Shown in pieces: positions 33,593 to 43,061 of a DNA stretch of 47,870 nt (its first letter is position 1; each line of letters begins with the position of its first letter). This DNA is from Sva-07 sp035527095 (GTDB lineage Bacteria; Actinomycetota; Acidimicrobiia; Acidimicrobiales; Ilumatobacteraceae): NCBI GenBank assembly GCA_035527095.1, contig DATLBC010000064.1, forward strand, positions 1-47,870, given 5' to 3'. A program made the position numbers and the translations under genes. A model generated the notes under the pieces. It was given only the letters and a program-made list of their open reading frames with translations, was not told the DNA's origin and did no database searches.

Positions 33593-33598
33593 AAGCTA
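33593..33598 (-). promoter_or_regulatory. -10 box of the ROK gene (TAGCTT), leaderless start
   Basis: TAGCTT ends 8 nt before ATG 33584. With the moxR -10 at 33629 it forms a compact divergent promoter pair in a 57-base gap. Confidence 0.45.
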
Positions 33599-33628
33599 TC
33601 CCGACTGTCGCTCGGTCGATCTCCCGTC

Positions 33629-33634
33629 TACCCT
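33629..33634 (+). promoter_or_regulatory. -10 box of the moxR operon (TACCCT), leaderless start
   Basis: TACCCT ends 7 nt before GTG 33642; no Shine-Dalgarno sequence precedes the start. The resulting transcript would read moxR, the DUF58 gene and the transglutaminase gene. Confidence 0.5.
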
Positions 33635-33641
33635 TCGGGCG

Positions 33642-34664
33642 GTGACGACCGATATCGCGGACGACTCCAGGTCGCAGGCCACTTCGACCACATCCTCGAC
33701 GACTGCGGCATCCGATGCCGCCGAGATGCGCGGATTCGCCGATCTCTTCGACGCGATCACCTCGAATGTCGCCCAGGTCCTGCACGGCAAGCACGACACC
33801 ATCGAACTGGCCGTGATGTGTCTCTTGGCCGAGGGCCACCTCCTGATCGAAGACGTGCCCGGGGTTGGCAAGACCTCGCTGGCCAAGGCGCTTGCCGCGT
33901 CGATCGACTGCACCTGGAAGCGCATTCAGTTCACGCCTGATCTGCTGCCCACCGACCTGGTCGGTGTGAGCATCTATCAGCGTTCGACCGAGACCTTCGT
34001 GTTCGAGCCGGGACCGCTGTTTGCGAACATCGTGCTCGCCGACGAGATCAACCGGGCCTCGCCGAAGACCCAATCCGCATTGCTCGAAGCGATGGAGGAA
34101 CGCCAGATCACTGCCGATGGCAGAAGTCGACTGCTCGACGCGCCCTTCATGGTGATCGCGACCCAGAATCCCGTCGATCAGGGCGGCACCTACCGCCTTC
34201 CCGAGAGCCAGCTCGACCGCTTCCTCCTGCGGATTTCGATCGGCTATCCCGCCCGAGACGCCGAGATGCAGATGCTCGACCTCCACGGTGGCGCGTCCGT
34301 TCCGCAGTCGCTGCAACCCGTGATCTCGATCGAAGAGCTCCGAGGAATGATCGCTGCCGTGCGCCGCGTGCATGTCGCCACGGCGCTCAAGTCGTACCTG
34401 GTCGATCTGGCGGCCACGAGCCGCCGCCACCCCGGCGTCGAACTCGGCCTGTCACCGCGTGCCACGCTGCAACTCGCTGCAGCAGCGCGAGCCCACGCCG
34501 CCGCGCGGGGCCGCAACTACGCGACGCCCGACGACGTCAAGGCAATCGGTCACGCCACGCTCAGTCACCGAATCGTCGTACGCGCCGAGCACGGCTCGCA
34601 ACTGTCGCCCGAAGATGCGATCAGCGAGATCTTCGATGCCGTCACCGTCCCGGTCCCTCGCTGA
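33642..34664 (+). CDS. MoxR-family AAA+ ATPase
   Basis: 340-aa chaperone-like ATPase that typically works with the DUF58/von Willebrand-like protein encoded next to it. Walker A: LIEDVPGVGKTSLAKALA; Walker B: IVLADEINRASPKTQSALLEAMEE; sensor-1 region: VIATQNPVDQGGTYRLPESQLDRF. The first ~45 residues are Ser/Thr-rich and disordered. The frame is open to 33576, but GTG 33642 fits the leaderless -10 and the family start. First gene of a three-gene operon. Confidence 0.93.
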   Translation: MTTDIADDSRSQATSTTSSTTAASDAAEMRGFADLFDAITSNVAQVLHGKHDTIELAVMCLLAEGHLLIEDVPGVGKTSLAKALAASIDCTWKRIQFTPDLLPTDLVGVSIYQRSTETFVFEPGPLFANIVLADEINRASPKTQSALLEAMEERQITADGRSRLLDAPFMVIATQNPVDQGGTYRLPESQLDRFLLRISIGYPARDAEMQMLDLHGGASVPQSLQPVISIEELRGMIAAVRRVHVATALKSYLVDLAATSRRHPGVELGLSPRATLQLAAAARAHAAARGRNYATPDDVKAIGHATLSHRIVVRAEHGSQLSPEDAISEIFDAVTVPVPR

Positions 34665-34676
34665 ACCCATGAGCCC

Positions 34677-35858
34677 ATGGCACGGCCGACCCTGACACGC
34701 CAGGGTGTCGCCGTGATCGGCGCCGCCGCGGCGGCGATCACGATCGGGCGAGTGTTCGCCATCATCGAGCTCTTCGTGATCGGCGCCGGTTTCCTGGCCG
34801 CGGTGTTGGTGGCAGTTGCCTACGTCTGGATTCGCCGCCCCAAGGTCGACGCCCACCGGTGGATCCACCCGTCGACCCTGGTCGCTGGTGATACCGGTCA
34901 CGTCGACATCCAGCTGCAACACACCGGCCACTTCGCCACGCCACCGTTCGTGCTGGAGGAACCGGTCGTTCGCACGATGACCGACGATCATGTGGCCCGG
35001 CTCCCTGTCGCCGCGCTGCGCGCTGGCTCGGTGTCCTCGTCCGGGTATCGCGTACCGACCGCCACGCGCGGGGTGGTGGGGCTCGGTCCACTCAAACTGA
35101 CCGTCAGCGACGTGCTCGGCGTCGCCCGCTCGACGGTGCTGATCGCCGGTACGAGCGAGATCGTGGTCGCTCCCCGCACGCTGGTCATCGACATGCCCGA
35201 GCTGGGCCGCGGGACACTCGGCAGAGCACTCCTCGAGTCGTCACGGCGGCTCGGCCCAGGCGACTTCCACGGTCTGCGCGAGTACGCAGCCGGCGACGAA
35301 CTCCGCAGCATCCACTGGCGAGCGTCTGCGCGCACCGACGACCTCATGGTCAAGGAGTTCACGGTCGAGGGTCTGCAGCGGTGCACCGTGGTCTTCGATC
35401 CCTCGCTTGCGGCGCACGGCACCAACTCCAACTTCGAGCACGGCGTCACCGCAGCGGCCAGCCTGGTGTCGAGCGCGATGCGGGCGGGCCTCAACACCCG
35501 ATTCGTCACCGCCGGCGGCATCGACCTCCGCGGCCCGGAGGTCGCCCACACCACGCAGCGAGTGCTCGCCCGAATCGAGCCGAGCGACGTCCCCATCGTC
35601 GCCGTCGACAACGACATGGCGGATGGACTGCTGCTGCTCATCGTGGTGACCGGTTCACGTCACACCGCCTCCTGGCGGGCGACGTCGGCGATCTCCGACC
35701 CGACGATCACCCCGGTGCTGGTCGCAACGAACGAGGCCTCCGACGCACACCACCTCAGCGTCAGCGCAGGATCCGACGACGAGTTCGTCGCCGGCTGGCA
35801 GTCGCTCGTGGGCGAGCCACGTCCCTCCCAGCACCCGACACTGGTGGCGTTCCCATGA
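34677..35858 (+). CDS. DUF58-domain membrane protein
   Basis: 393 aa. Two hydrophobic segments at the N-terminus (residues ~9-28 and 30-50) anchor it; the C-terminal half has the DUF58 signature FHGLREYAAGDELRSIHWRASARTDDLMVKEF, broken here as REYAAGD, RSIHW and SART, a VWA-like fold. MoxR-DUF58-transglutaminase triads are common in actinobacteria and are thought to assemble or mature envelope proteins. It starts 12 bases after moxR and overlaps the next gene by 4 bases. Confidence 0.9.
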   Translation: MARPTLTRQGVAVIGAAAAAITIGRVFAIIELFVIGAGFLAAVLVAVAYVWIRRPKVDAHRWIHPSTLVAGDTGHVDIQLQHTGHFATPPFVLEEPVVRTMTDDHVARLPVAALRAGSVSSSGYRVPTATRGVVGLGPLKLTVSDVLGVARSTVLIAGTSEIVVAPRTLVIDMPELGRGTLGRALLESSRRLGPGDFHGLREYAAGDELRSIHWRASARTDDLMVKEFTVEGLQRCTVVFDPSLAAHGTNSNFEHGVTAAASLVSSAMRAGLNTRFVTAGGIDLRGPEVAHTTQRVLARIEPSDVPIVAVDNDMADGLLLLIVVTGSRHTASWRATSAISDPTITPVLVATNEASDAHHLSVSAGSDDEFVAGWQSLVGEPRPSQHPTLVAFP

Positions 35859-38077
35859 ACTCGCCATCGACCCGTCCGAGTCTTGGCAGCGACCTGCTGG
35901 CAAGCCTGATGGTCGCAGCCTTCTCGATGGTCGTGGCGCTCGGCTACGCCCGGGTGTTCTCCGGCTGGTCATTCGTCGCCGACATGGTCGTCATCGTCGT
36001 CGTCGGGCACGGAGTCGGACTGCTCCTCCGACGGCTGCCGCTGACAGCTTGGGTCGCGGTGCCCGCCACGGCGCTCGCGCTCGCGTGGACCGTTCTTGCG
36101 GTGTACTACCCCGAGACGTTCTCGTGGGCATTCCCGACGAGCGACACCTGGACGGTCCTCGGCGAGCAGCTCACTGCAGCACGTCAGGACTTTCGGACGG
36201 CGGTCGCTCCGGTCGCCTACGCCGGGGGCTGGGATGTGCTGGCAGCGATCGGACTCGCCGTCGCGGTACTGCTCGCCGACGTCTTCGCGTTCCGGGCCGA
36301 CGCGCGAGCCGAAACGCTGGTGCCGGGAGGTGTCCTGTTCGTGTTCGTCGGCGCCGTGGGTGACGAACGGCTGCGTCTCGCGACCGCAGTCGCCCTCGTC
36401 GGGATGGGGGTGGCCACGACGGCAACCTTGCGCGGTTACCACGCCGGAACGGGCCGGGGCCAGCCAACGACGTTGCGGCGCTGGCCGGTGGCAGTGGCAT
36501 TCGGTGTGATCGTCGCGCTCGCTGCGGGGTTCGTCGGGCCCAGGCTTCCTGGCGCCGATGCCGCCCCCCTCTTCGAAACGAGCGGTCGAAACGGGGGTTC
36601 CAGCCAGGTGCTCAGCCCGCTCGTCGACATCCAGTCGAGAATCACGAATCGTTCGACGACCGAGTTGTTCCGTGTGAGCGCCGACGCGGCGTCGTACTGG
36701 CGGTCATCGACGCTGCCGGAGTTCGACGGCACGACCTGGCGCCCACCGGAAGACAAGCTGCAGCGCGGCGACGATCTGATCGCCGCTGCTCCGCCGGCTT
36801 CGGTGACCAGAAACAAACAGACGATCACCATCGGCGCACTGGGTGGCAACGTCGTTCCGGCCGCTCCGGATCCGGTCCAGTCGGATCCCGGCCTGCCGGT
36901 GGACGACGACACCTCGGCAGTACAGGTTGACGGCAGCCTGGCGGCCGGTGATCGATTCAACATCGTGTCGGCAGCATTGGTGCTCGATGCCGCACAGCTG
37001 AGCCAGCCGACATCGATCGCACCCCCCGACCCGATCTTCACTCAACTGCCTGACGACCTCCCCGCCATCGTCGCCGAAAAGACACGCGAGGTCACCGCCG
37101 GTGCAACGAGTTCGCTTGACGCCGCCCTGCGGCTCGAAGCGTGGTTCCAAGGGGGCGAGTTCACGTACAGCCTCGAGGTTCGACGCGGTCACGACAAATC
37201 GGCGATCGAGAGCTTCCTGACCGATCGGGTGGGCTATTGCGAGCAATTCGCCGGCACGTACGCTGCCATGCTGAGAACGCTCGAGATTCCAACACGGGTG
37301 GCGGTCGGATTCACCTGGGGGACCGAAGTCGGCGACGGAGAGTACTCGGTACTCGGACGCAACGCGCATGCTTGGCCCGAGGTGTGGTTCGACGACATCG
37401 GCTGGCTGACGTTCGAACCGACCCCCAGCCGGGGCTCACCGAACGCCGGGAGCTACAGCCCGAACATCACACCAGCGCAGGACACCTCGGCGACCGCTGA
37501 CGAGATCGAGGTCGCCACGAATGCAGCGCCACCGCTCCCCCGGTCGGGCCCGATCGACGGCGGTGGCTTGGACCTCCCCGACTTCACCGAGGTCCCCGAC
37601 ACCCCGACCCCGGCACCAGCGCCCCAGCCCACATCGGGCGATGGCGGTTCGTCGGTGTGGCTCGGCGCGCTCGCGTTGCTCGTCGTCGTGCTCGGCGCGC
37701 CGGGCGCCATCCGGTTGGCCCGCCACCGACGTCGTGCACGATCGGTCGACGATCAGCTCGCCTACGCCTGGCATCGCGCGACGAACGCGGTCGCATCCGT
37801 CGGCGTTCCTCTGGAACCGTCGGACACTCCGCTGGAGGTGGCCGCCAATACGGCGCGCCACTTCCCGCTGGTCACCCGCCCGATGACCTCGCTCGCGGAT
37901 GCGGTCACCGCTGCGACCTATCGAGCCGAGGGAAGCTCCGGGTTCGACACCGCCGGCACCTACGGGGCGAGCCCCGTGCGCGACTGCCGCAACTGGGCCA
38001 AGCAGATCGACCGCGCGGCTGCCGACTCCATGGACTGGCAGAATCGGGTCCGAAGATATTTCACGACTCGCGGCTGA
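35855..38077 (+). CDS. TgpA-type membrane transglutaminase (DUF3488/transglutaminase-core/DUF4129)
   Basis: 740 aa. The N-terminal ~190 residues hold about six membrane segments (DUF3488); an extracytoplasmic transglutaminase domain follows, with Cys462 (VGYCEQFAG), His505 (RNAHAWPEVW) and, at the usual Asp position, Glu521 in FEPTP, as in many actinobacterial members; then a Pro/Thr linker, another membrane span (VWLGALALLVVVLGAPGAI) and the cytoplasmic DUF4129 (PLEVAANTARHFP). Expected role: protein cross-linking or peptidase-like processing at the envelope; substrate unknown. ATG 35855 overlaps the DUF58 stop by 4 bases. Confidence 0.92.
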   Translation: MNSPSTRPSLGSDLLASLMVAAFSMVVALGYARVFSGWSFVADMVVIVVVGHGVGLLLRRLPLTAWVAVPATALALAWTVLAVYYPETFSWAFPTSDTWTVLGEQLTAARQDFRTAVAPVAYAGGWDVLAAIGLAVAVLLADVFAFRADARAETLVPGGVLFVFVGAVGDERLRLATAVALVGMGVATTATLRGYHAGTGRGQPTTLRRWPVAVAFGVIVALAAGFVGPRLPGADAAPLFETSGRNGGSSQVLSPLVDIQSRITNRSTTELFRVSADAASYWRSSTLPEFDGTTWRPPEDKLQRGDDLIAAAPPASVTRNKQTITIGALGGNVVPAAPDPVQSDPGLPVDDDTSAVQVDGSLAAGDRFNIVSAALVLDAAQLSQPTSIAPPDPIFTQLPDDLPAIVAEKTREVTAGATSSLDAALRLEAWFQGGEFTYSLEVRRGHDKSAIESFLTDRVGYCEQFAGTYAAMLRTLEIPTRVAVGFTWGTEVGDGEYSVLGRNAHAWPEVWFDDIGWLTFEPTPSRGSPNAGSYSPNITPAQDTSATADEIEVATNAAPPLPRSGPIDGGGLDLPDFTEVPDTPTPAPAPQPTSGDGGSSVWLGALALLVVVLGAPGAIRLARHRRRARSVDDQLAYAWHRATNAVASVGVPLEPSDTPLEVAANTARHFPLVTRPMTSLADAVTAATYRAEGSSGFDTAGTYGASPVRDCRNWAKQIDRAAADSMDWQNRVRRYFTTRG

Positions 38078-38089
38078 ACGAGGGGGCCG

Positions 38090-38431
38090 TCAGCGCGTGG
38101 CGTCGTCGTCGACGTCGGGTCGGCGTCCGCTGAGCCAGGCAGAGATCGGCAACTGCCCAAGCCGTTCGCGCCCGAGCAATCGCACCTCGGACTCGAGCAG
38201 AATCGCCATCACGAGGACCAGGACGAATCCGCCGAACGCCACCACGAAGCTCACGGCAAGACCGCCGATGGTGATGACGAGCCCGACGAGCAGGCCCAAT
38301 CCGAGCACGATCGAGCGTCGACGAGACACCCGATACCCGCGTTGGGAGAAGGTGGGGTCCTGTTCGAGTTCCTGCTCGATCTGACGCAAGATGCGTTGCT
38401 CATCCTCGGAGAGAGGCACGAAGCCAATCAT
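38090..38431 (-). CDS. DUF3040 membrane protein
   Basis: 113 aa. The N-terminus MIGFVPLSEDEQRILRQIEQELEQDP is the DUF3040 hallmark (PLSE-E-ILRxIE); two membrane segments follow (SIVLGLGLLVGLVITIGGLAV and FVVAFGGFVLVLVMAILLE). Actinobacterial proteins of unknown function, often near dinB or mraZ. ATG 38431 is chosen over an upstream start because it gives the conserved N-terminus. It lies 20 bases after dinB on the same strand and ends 12 bases from the convergent transglutaminase gene. Confidence 0.88.
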   Translation of the reverse strand: MIGFVPLSEDEQRILRQIEQELEQDPTFSQRGYRVSRRRSIVLGLGLLVGLVITIGGLAVSFVVAFGGFVLVLVMAILLESEVRLLGRERLGQLPISAWLSGRRPDVDDDATR

Positions 38432-38451
38432 CGCACGTTTCTGGACGATCC

Positions 38452-39723
38452 TCAACGCGGTGCGCCGCGTTTCTCAGCATCGGGTCCCCACTGCTGCTCA
38501 CCTCGACGCACCACTCGGAGTCGGCCGGACTCGAGCGCGCTCGCCGGTCCGATGGCCGCGGATCCGAACCGGTCTCGAATCCGGTCGAGCGCTTCGGTCG
38601 TCGCGACCCAGTCGGGTCGCTCCTCGAGCAGGTCGTCCAGGCTCAGTTGACGAGTGCTCGGGCCCAGATTCGATCCGCCGACGCCCAGCAGGCGAACACC
38701 GGGTGTTGGGTCGATCGCCTCGAGCAACGGGGCGAGCAGATCGACGATCTCGGGTGCGAGTTCGACGGCTTCCGGGCAGGTCACCGACCGGGTGACGGTC
38801 TGGAAGCCGGTGTCGAAACGGAGTTTGAGCGTGAGGGTGCGCGCCCCGACACCGGCGGCGCGCAGACGTGTTGCCACGGCGTCCGCCAGCCGCACCAACT
38901 CTCGATGGAGTTCATGGTGTTCGTACTTGTTCGTCGAGTAGGTCTCCTCGTGGCTGATGGACTGCGCCTCGCGTTCTGGTTCAACCGCACGATCGTCGAT
39001 TCCGCGTGCGAGCGCCACCAGGTGAGTCGCCTGTCGCTGACCCAGCGCCGTCGCCATCACGGCTTCGTCGACGGCAGCGAAATCGGCGACTCGACGGATC
39101 CCGATCCGGTGCAGCTTGTCCAGTGTGACCGGCCCGACGCCCCACAGCCGCTGCACCGGCAACGGATCGAGGAAGTCGCGCTCGCGGCCGGCGACCACCA
39201 CCACCACGCCGGGCCCGGGTTCCACCGTCGATGGCGTGGCTCTCGGCTTCGCCTCGACCGAGGCGAGCTTCGCGAGGAACTTGTTCGGTGCCACCCCGAC
39301 CGAACAGGCGAGCGAGAGTTCGTCGGCGACCGCACGGCGGATCGACGCGGCGATCTGCGGTGCCGGCCCGAACAGGCGGAGCGAACCGGTGACGTCGAGG
39401 AATGCCTCGTCGAGGGACAATGGCTCGACGAGCGGCGTGTACCGATCCAAGATCTCGCGCACCTGGTCGCTCACCTCGCCGTACAACGAGTGGTCGCCCG
39501 GCAGGAACACGGCGTGCGGGCACCGCCGTTTGGCGAGTGCGGACGGCATGGCCGAGTGCACGCCGAATCGTCGCGCTTCATACGACGCCGCAGCGACCAC
39601 GCCGCGATTTCCCGTTCCCCCGACGACAACCGGTTGGCCGACCAGGTCCGGCCGGCGGCGCAGCTCGACCGAGACGAAGAATGCGTCCATGTCCACGTGG
39701 AGGATCTGGCGCTGGCCGGTCAC
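38452..39723 (-). CDS. dinB: DNA polymerase IV (Y-family translesion polymerase)
   Basis: 423-aa error-prone polymerase. Catalytic motifs: LHVDMDAFFVSVE, the steric gate region, SLDEAFLDVTG and the helix-hairpin-helix around LWGVGPVTLDKL. A sliding-clamp-like motif QLSLDD occurs near the C-terminus (consensus QLSLF). The start is uncertain: GTG 39723 gives the usual N-terminus; ATG 39756, with an AGG five bases upstream, would overlap the divergent gene at 39755. In mycobacteria a Y-family gene (dinX) lies near ileS and lspA, similar to this neighbourhood. Confidence 0.94.
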   Translation of the reverse strand: MTGQRQILHVDMDAFFVSVELRRRPDLVGQPVVVGGTGNRGVVAAASYEARRFGVHSAMPSALAKRRCPHAVFLPGDHSLYGEVSDQVREILDRYTPLVEPLSLDEAFLDVTGSLRLFGPAPQIAASIRRAVADELSLACSVGVAPNKFLAKLASVEAKPRATPSTVEPGPGVVVVVAGRERDFLDPLPVQRLWGVGPVTLDKLHRIGIRRVADFAAVDEAVMATALGQRQATHLVALARGIDDRAVEPEREAQSISHEETYSTNKYEHHELHRELVRLADAVATRLRAAGVGARTLTLKLRFDTGFQTVTRSVTCPEAVELAPEIVDLLAPLLEAIDPTPGVRLLGVGGSNLGPSTRQLSLDDLLEERPDWVATTEALDRIRDRFGSAAIGPASALESGRLRVVRRGEQQWGPDAEKRGAPR

Positions 39724-39741
39724 GTCCCCAGTGTGGCCCGT

Positions 39742-39747
39742 TACGAT
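39742..39747 (+). promoter_or_regulatory. -10 box of the 39755 operon (TACGAT), leaderless start
   Basis: TACGAT fits TANNNT and ends 7 nt before ATG 39755. It lies inside the start region of the divergent dinB, so the two promoters must overlap. Confidence 0.5.
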
Positions 39748-39754
39748 CCGCGCC

Positions 39755-40054
39755 ATGAACACCTCGCCGGCGCCTGACACCGATCGATCGCTCTCGGCGC
39801 TCCCCTCGGTCGGAGTTCGCGTCGGAGCCTTCGCTGCGATCCTGCTCAGCGGTCTCGCCGGCGCCATGATCGGATACTCCCTCATCTCCCTGCAGTGCGA
39901 GGGCGATTGCGGGCTCGCCACAGGGCTCGGCCTGCTCGTCGGAGCAGTCGTCGCAGCGGGCGGTATGGCGATCGTCGCCGTGCTCGTGATGCGTGCGATC
40001 GGCGAGTGGCGCGAAATCGAGGACCGGACCGAGGCCGGACACGCTCCGAGATGA
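39755..40054 (+). CDS. Small membrane protein of unknown function (99 aa)
   Basis: Two hydrophobic segments (VGAFAAILLSGLAGAMIGYSLI and TGLGLLVGAVVAAGGMAIVAVLVM) separated by a short loop with two Cys (CEGDC); a polar N-terminus (SPAPDTDRSLS) and a charged C-terminus. No named family recognised. It was taken as real because a clean leaderless -10 precedes the ATG and its TGA overlaps the next gene's ATG by 4 bases. Confidence 0.75.
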   Translation: MNTSPAPDTDRSLSALPSVGVRVGAFAAILLSGLAGAMIGYSLISLQCEGDCGLATGLGLLVGAVVAAGGMAIVAVLVMRAIGEWREIEDRTEAGHAPR

Positions 40055-40896
40055 CCGCCGAACGCAGCGACGCTGGTCCCGAGGAAGCAGCTGAGTTGCG
40101 CTCACTGGCGGCCGAACTCGCCACCAGCGCAGGATCGCTCGCTCACGAGGGGCGGCGCGAACTCGGCGTCGGCCAGCCGATCGCGCATGACACGAAGTCG
40201 ACGCCGACCGATCCCGTCACCGAGTTCGATCGGGCGGCGGAGGCCGTGATCGTCCGCACCTTGCGCGAGCAACGGCCCGACGACTCGATCGTCGGCGAGG
40301 AGGGTGCCGGGCACGTCGGGGCCTCCGGTCTCGAGTGGCACGTCGACCCGATCGACGGAACGGTCAACTTCGTGTACGACCTCCCGGCATGGTGCACTTC
40401 CGTCGGTGTGGTCGACCGGCACGGGCCGCTCGCCGGCGCGGTCTACGTTCCGGTGACCGACGAGCTGTTCAGCGCCGCCCGGGGTGCAGGCGCCACACGC
40501 AACGGTGCGCCGATCCGCTGTTCGTCAGCCACCGACATCGCCACTGCACTGATAGGAACCGGTTTCAACTACTCGCCCGCGACACGATTGCGTCAAGCGC
40601 AACGGCTCGCAACGCTGCTGGCGCAAGTACGCGACGTGCGTCGTTACGGGTCGGCAGCGCTCGACCTCTGCATGGTTGCGTGCGGACGGCTCGACGCCTA
40701 CTTCGAGGAGCATCTCAACTCGTGGGACCTCGCTGCCGGTGTGTTGATCGCGGCAGAGGCGGGCGCCACGACGTCGAACTTTCACGGCGGCCGTGCGGAC
40801 ACCGAGGCCGTGGTTGCGAGCGCCCCCGGCGTCCACCACTCGCTCATTTCGCTGATTGCACGCATCGACGCCGAAGCATCTCAGCCGGGATTGTGA
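40051..40896 (+). CDS. Inositol monophosphatase family protein
   Basis: 281-aa Mg-dependent phosphatase of the IMPase/FBPase/CysQ superfamily. Metal site: GEEGAGH, DPIDGTVNFVYDLP and NSWDLAAGVLIAAEAG; the metal-binding D-x-I-D-G and WD are intact. The substrate could be inositol-1-phosphate, histidinol phosphate or PAP; the sequence alone does not decide. Translationally coupled to the small membrane gene upstream; ATG 40051 chosen for that overlap. The mtrA-like gene follows after 45 bases. Confidence 0.92.
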   Translation: MTAERSDAGPEEAAELRSLAAELATSAGSLAHEGRRELGVGQPIAHDTKSTPTDPVTEFDRAAEAVIVRTLREQRPDDSIVGEEGAGHVGASGLEWHVDPIDGTVNFVYDLPAWCTSVGVVDRHGPLAGAVYVPVTDELFSAARGAGATRNGAPIRCSSATDIATALIGTGFNYSPATRLRQAQRLATLLAQVRDVRRYGSAALDLCMVACGRLDAYFEEHLNSWDLAAGVLIAAEAGATTSNFHGGRADTEAVVASAPGVHHSLISLIARIDAEASQPGL

Positions 40897-40941
40897 CCAT
40901 CGTGGTCGTCGGAGACCCCGGCGATGCGGCATCATGGTGCT

Positions 40942-41622
40942 GTGGGTACACGCATCCTGGCCGTCGAGGACGACGAACGCATTCGGTCGGCGGTCAAACT
41001 CGCCCTCGAAGACGAGGGGTGGATCGTCGACGAAGCCGAGAGCGGCGAAGAGGCGATCGAGAAGTTCGCACGTTCGAATCCCGACGTCGTGCTGATCGAC
41101 ATCATGCTGCCCGGCATCGACGGCTTCGAACTGTGCCGGACGCTGCGACGCACCAGTGACGTCCCCGTCGTCATGGTGACGGCCCGCAACGACACCCACG
41201 ACGTCGTGGCCGGCCTCGAGGCCGGAGCGGACGACTACCTCACCAAGCCGTTCGCACCCAAGGAGCTGTCGGCTCGCATCCGAGCGCTGCTGCGCCGGAT
41301 CCGACCCAGCCCGCAGGGCCACGCCCGACTGAGCTTCGGTGACCTCGAACTGATCCCGGACGAAGGCAAAGTGCTCCGCGGCGGCGACGAGGTCCACCTG
41401 ACCAAGACCGAGTTCCGCCTGCTCTGCGAACTCGCCGAGAGTCCGGGCAAAGTCCTGAGCCGTGAGGTGTTGCTCGACAAGGTGTGGGGCTACGACTACT
41501 TCGGCGACGGCCGCTTGGTCGACGTGCACGTCCGTCGTCTGCGCACCAAGGTCGAGGTCGACCCGGCCAACCCCCGCCACGTCGTCACCGTCCGCGGGCT
41601 CGGGTACCGGCTGCAGACGTGA
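40942..41622 (+). CDS. mtrA: OmpR-family response regulator, MtrA-like
   Basis: 226-aa receiver plus winged-helix DNA-binding regulator. Receiver: EDD acidic pocket (residues 9-11), phospho-acceptor Asp53 (LIDIMLPG), Thr in VMVTAR and Lys in LTKPF. DNA-binding domain: LTKTEFRLLCELAESPGKVLSREVLL and VDVHVRRLRTKVEVDP..VRGLGYRL. Gene order with an MtrB-like kinase and a GerMN lipoprotein matches mtrA-mtrB-lpqB, so MtrA is the likely identity (actinobacterial cell-wall/division regulator). GTG 40942 is chosen; a CATCAT -10-like box lies 6 nt upstream. Confidence 0.88.
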   Translation: MGTRILAVEDDERIRSAVKLALEDEGWIVDEAESGEEAIEKFARSNPDVVLIDIMLPGIDGFELCRTLRRTSDVPVVMVTARNDTHDVVAGLEAGADDYLTKPFAPKELSARIRALLRRIRPSPQGHARLSFGDLELIPDEGKVLRGGDEVHLTKTEFRLLCELAESPGKVLSREVLLDKVWGYDYFGDGRLVDVHVRRLRTKVEVDPANPRHVVTVRGLGYRLQT

Positions 41623-43061
41623 GCGAGGGCGGCTGGATCCGTCGCCTGGCCAACCGATCCCGCCCGGCGGCACTCGGGCTGCGGCGACGCATCCTGCTGA
41701 TCTTCACACTCGGATCACTGTTGCTCTCGGTCTTCCTTGCGACAACCACATATGGCCTGACCAGGTCGAACGTGGTGAACGAACGTGTCGACACCGCCAT
41801 CAACACCTCGCAACGAAATGCGCAGGGCGTCGAACGCGATCTCCGCTCGGGGCCCGTCGACACCGAGGCGGCCCGGGCATCGCTGACTCGCATCGGCGTC
41901 GACGACTATCTGATCTGGTACGCCGCCAGCTGGAGTGGCGGCGGTGCCACGTTCCAAGAGGTCGACGTGCCGCCCCCATTGGCCGACCGCGTCATCGAAG
42001 AAGGCACATCGGCCAGCCAGATCGTTCGCCTGGGCGACGAGCTGAACGTCGTGGTCGGTTGGGACATCCCCGGCATCGGCTCCTATTTCGAGGCCTTCAG
42101 CCTCGACGAGGTCGACTCGACCCTGTCCAGCGTGCGCCTGTCGCTCATCTTCGCGGCAGCGATCACCACCGGGCTCGGCATCCTGCTCGGTGTGTTCTCT
42201 GCCCGTCGCGCCGTCCGACCGGTCGGTACCGCAGCCCAGGCCGCATCGGCGATCGCTGGCGGTCGGCTCGACACCCGCTTGGAGACGACTGACGACCCCG
42301 ACCTGCGCATCCTGACCGAGTCGTTCAACGACATGGCCGAGGCACTCCAACAACGCGTCGAGCGCGACGCCCGCTTCGCCTCGGACGTCAGCCACGAGCT
42401 TCGCTCGCCGCTGATGACCCTCTCGGCGTCGGTCGAAGTCATGGAGGCCCGACGCGACGAACTGCCCGAGCGTTCGAAGGCCGCGCTCGATCTGTTGTCG
42501 AGCGACGTCGCCCGATTCCAGGGCCTCGTCGAAGACCTGTTGGAGATCTCCCGCTTCGATGCCGGAGCGATCCGCTTGCACATGGAGGAACTCCTCGCCG
42601 CAGAATTCGTCCGCCGAGCGATCGCGGTCAGCTCGCTCCCCCGCACGCCCGTTCACGTGTCCGAGCGCGCCGAACTCGCGCTGATCAGAGGCGACCGCCG
42701 ACGCCTCGCTCGCGTGATCGCCAACCTGATCGACAACGCCCGCGCGTACGGCGGCGGCGAACCCGAGGTCTCGATCACGGTGATCAACCCGGACAACGAA
42801 CCGATGTCGCACATCCTGATCGTGGTCGAGGACCGAGGGCCCGGTGTGCCCGAGGACGAACGCGACCTGGTGTTCGAGCGCTTCGCCCGAGGCGGTGGCG
42901 CCGGCCGTCGCACCGGGAGCGAGGGCGCCGGGCTGGGCCTGTCACTGGTCGACGAACACGTGAGAATGCACGGTGGGCGGGTGTGGGTCGAAGACCGACT
43001 CGACGGCGAGCCCGGCGCACGGTTCGTGATCGAGCTGATGGCAGCGGAGCTCGACGAATGA
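41619..43061 (+). CDS. mtrB: Sensor histidine kinase, MtrB-like
   Basis: 480-aa membrane kinase. TM1 residues ~25-47, an extracytoplasmic domain of ~120 residues, TM2 ~165-187, HAMP (ARRAVRPVGTAAQAAS), H-box with His259 (DVSHELRSPLMTL), then the ATPase domain: N-box NLIDNARAYGG, G1 VVEDRGPGVPEDERDLVF, F-box ERFARG and G2 GAGLGLSLVDEHVRMHGG. The stretch VARFQGLVEDLLEISRFDAG closely resembles MtrB. The GTG start overlaps the response-regulator stop by 4 bases (GTGA). Confidence 0.9.
   Translation: MSEGGWIRRLANRSRPAALGLRRRILLIFTLGSLLLSVFLATTTYGLTRSNVVNERVDTAINTSQRNAQGVERDLRSGPVDTEAARASLTRIGVDDYLIWYAASWSGGGATFQEVDVPPPLADRVIEEGTSASQIVRLGDELNVVVGWDIPGIGSYFEAFSLDEVDSTLSSVRLSLIFAAAITTGLGILLGVFSARRAVRPVGTAAQAASAIAGGRLDTRLETTDDPDLRILTESFNDMAEALQQRVERDARFASDVSHELRSPLMTLSASVEVMEARRDELPERSKAALDLLSSDVARFQGLVEDLLEISRFDAGAIRLHMEELLAAEFVRRAIAVSSLPRTPVHVSERAELALIRGDRRRLARVIANLIDNARAYGGGEPEVSITVINPDNEPMSHILIVVEDRGPGVPEDERDLVFERFARGGGAGRRTGSEGAGLGLSLVDEHVRMHGGRVWVEDRLDGEPGARFVIELMAAELDE

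Noticed and set aside
35381..35854. Upstream extension of the transglutaminase frame to 35381
   Set aside because: It overlaps the DUF58 gene out of frame and has no protein-like features; ATG 35855 with the ATGA overlap is the natural start.
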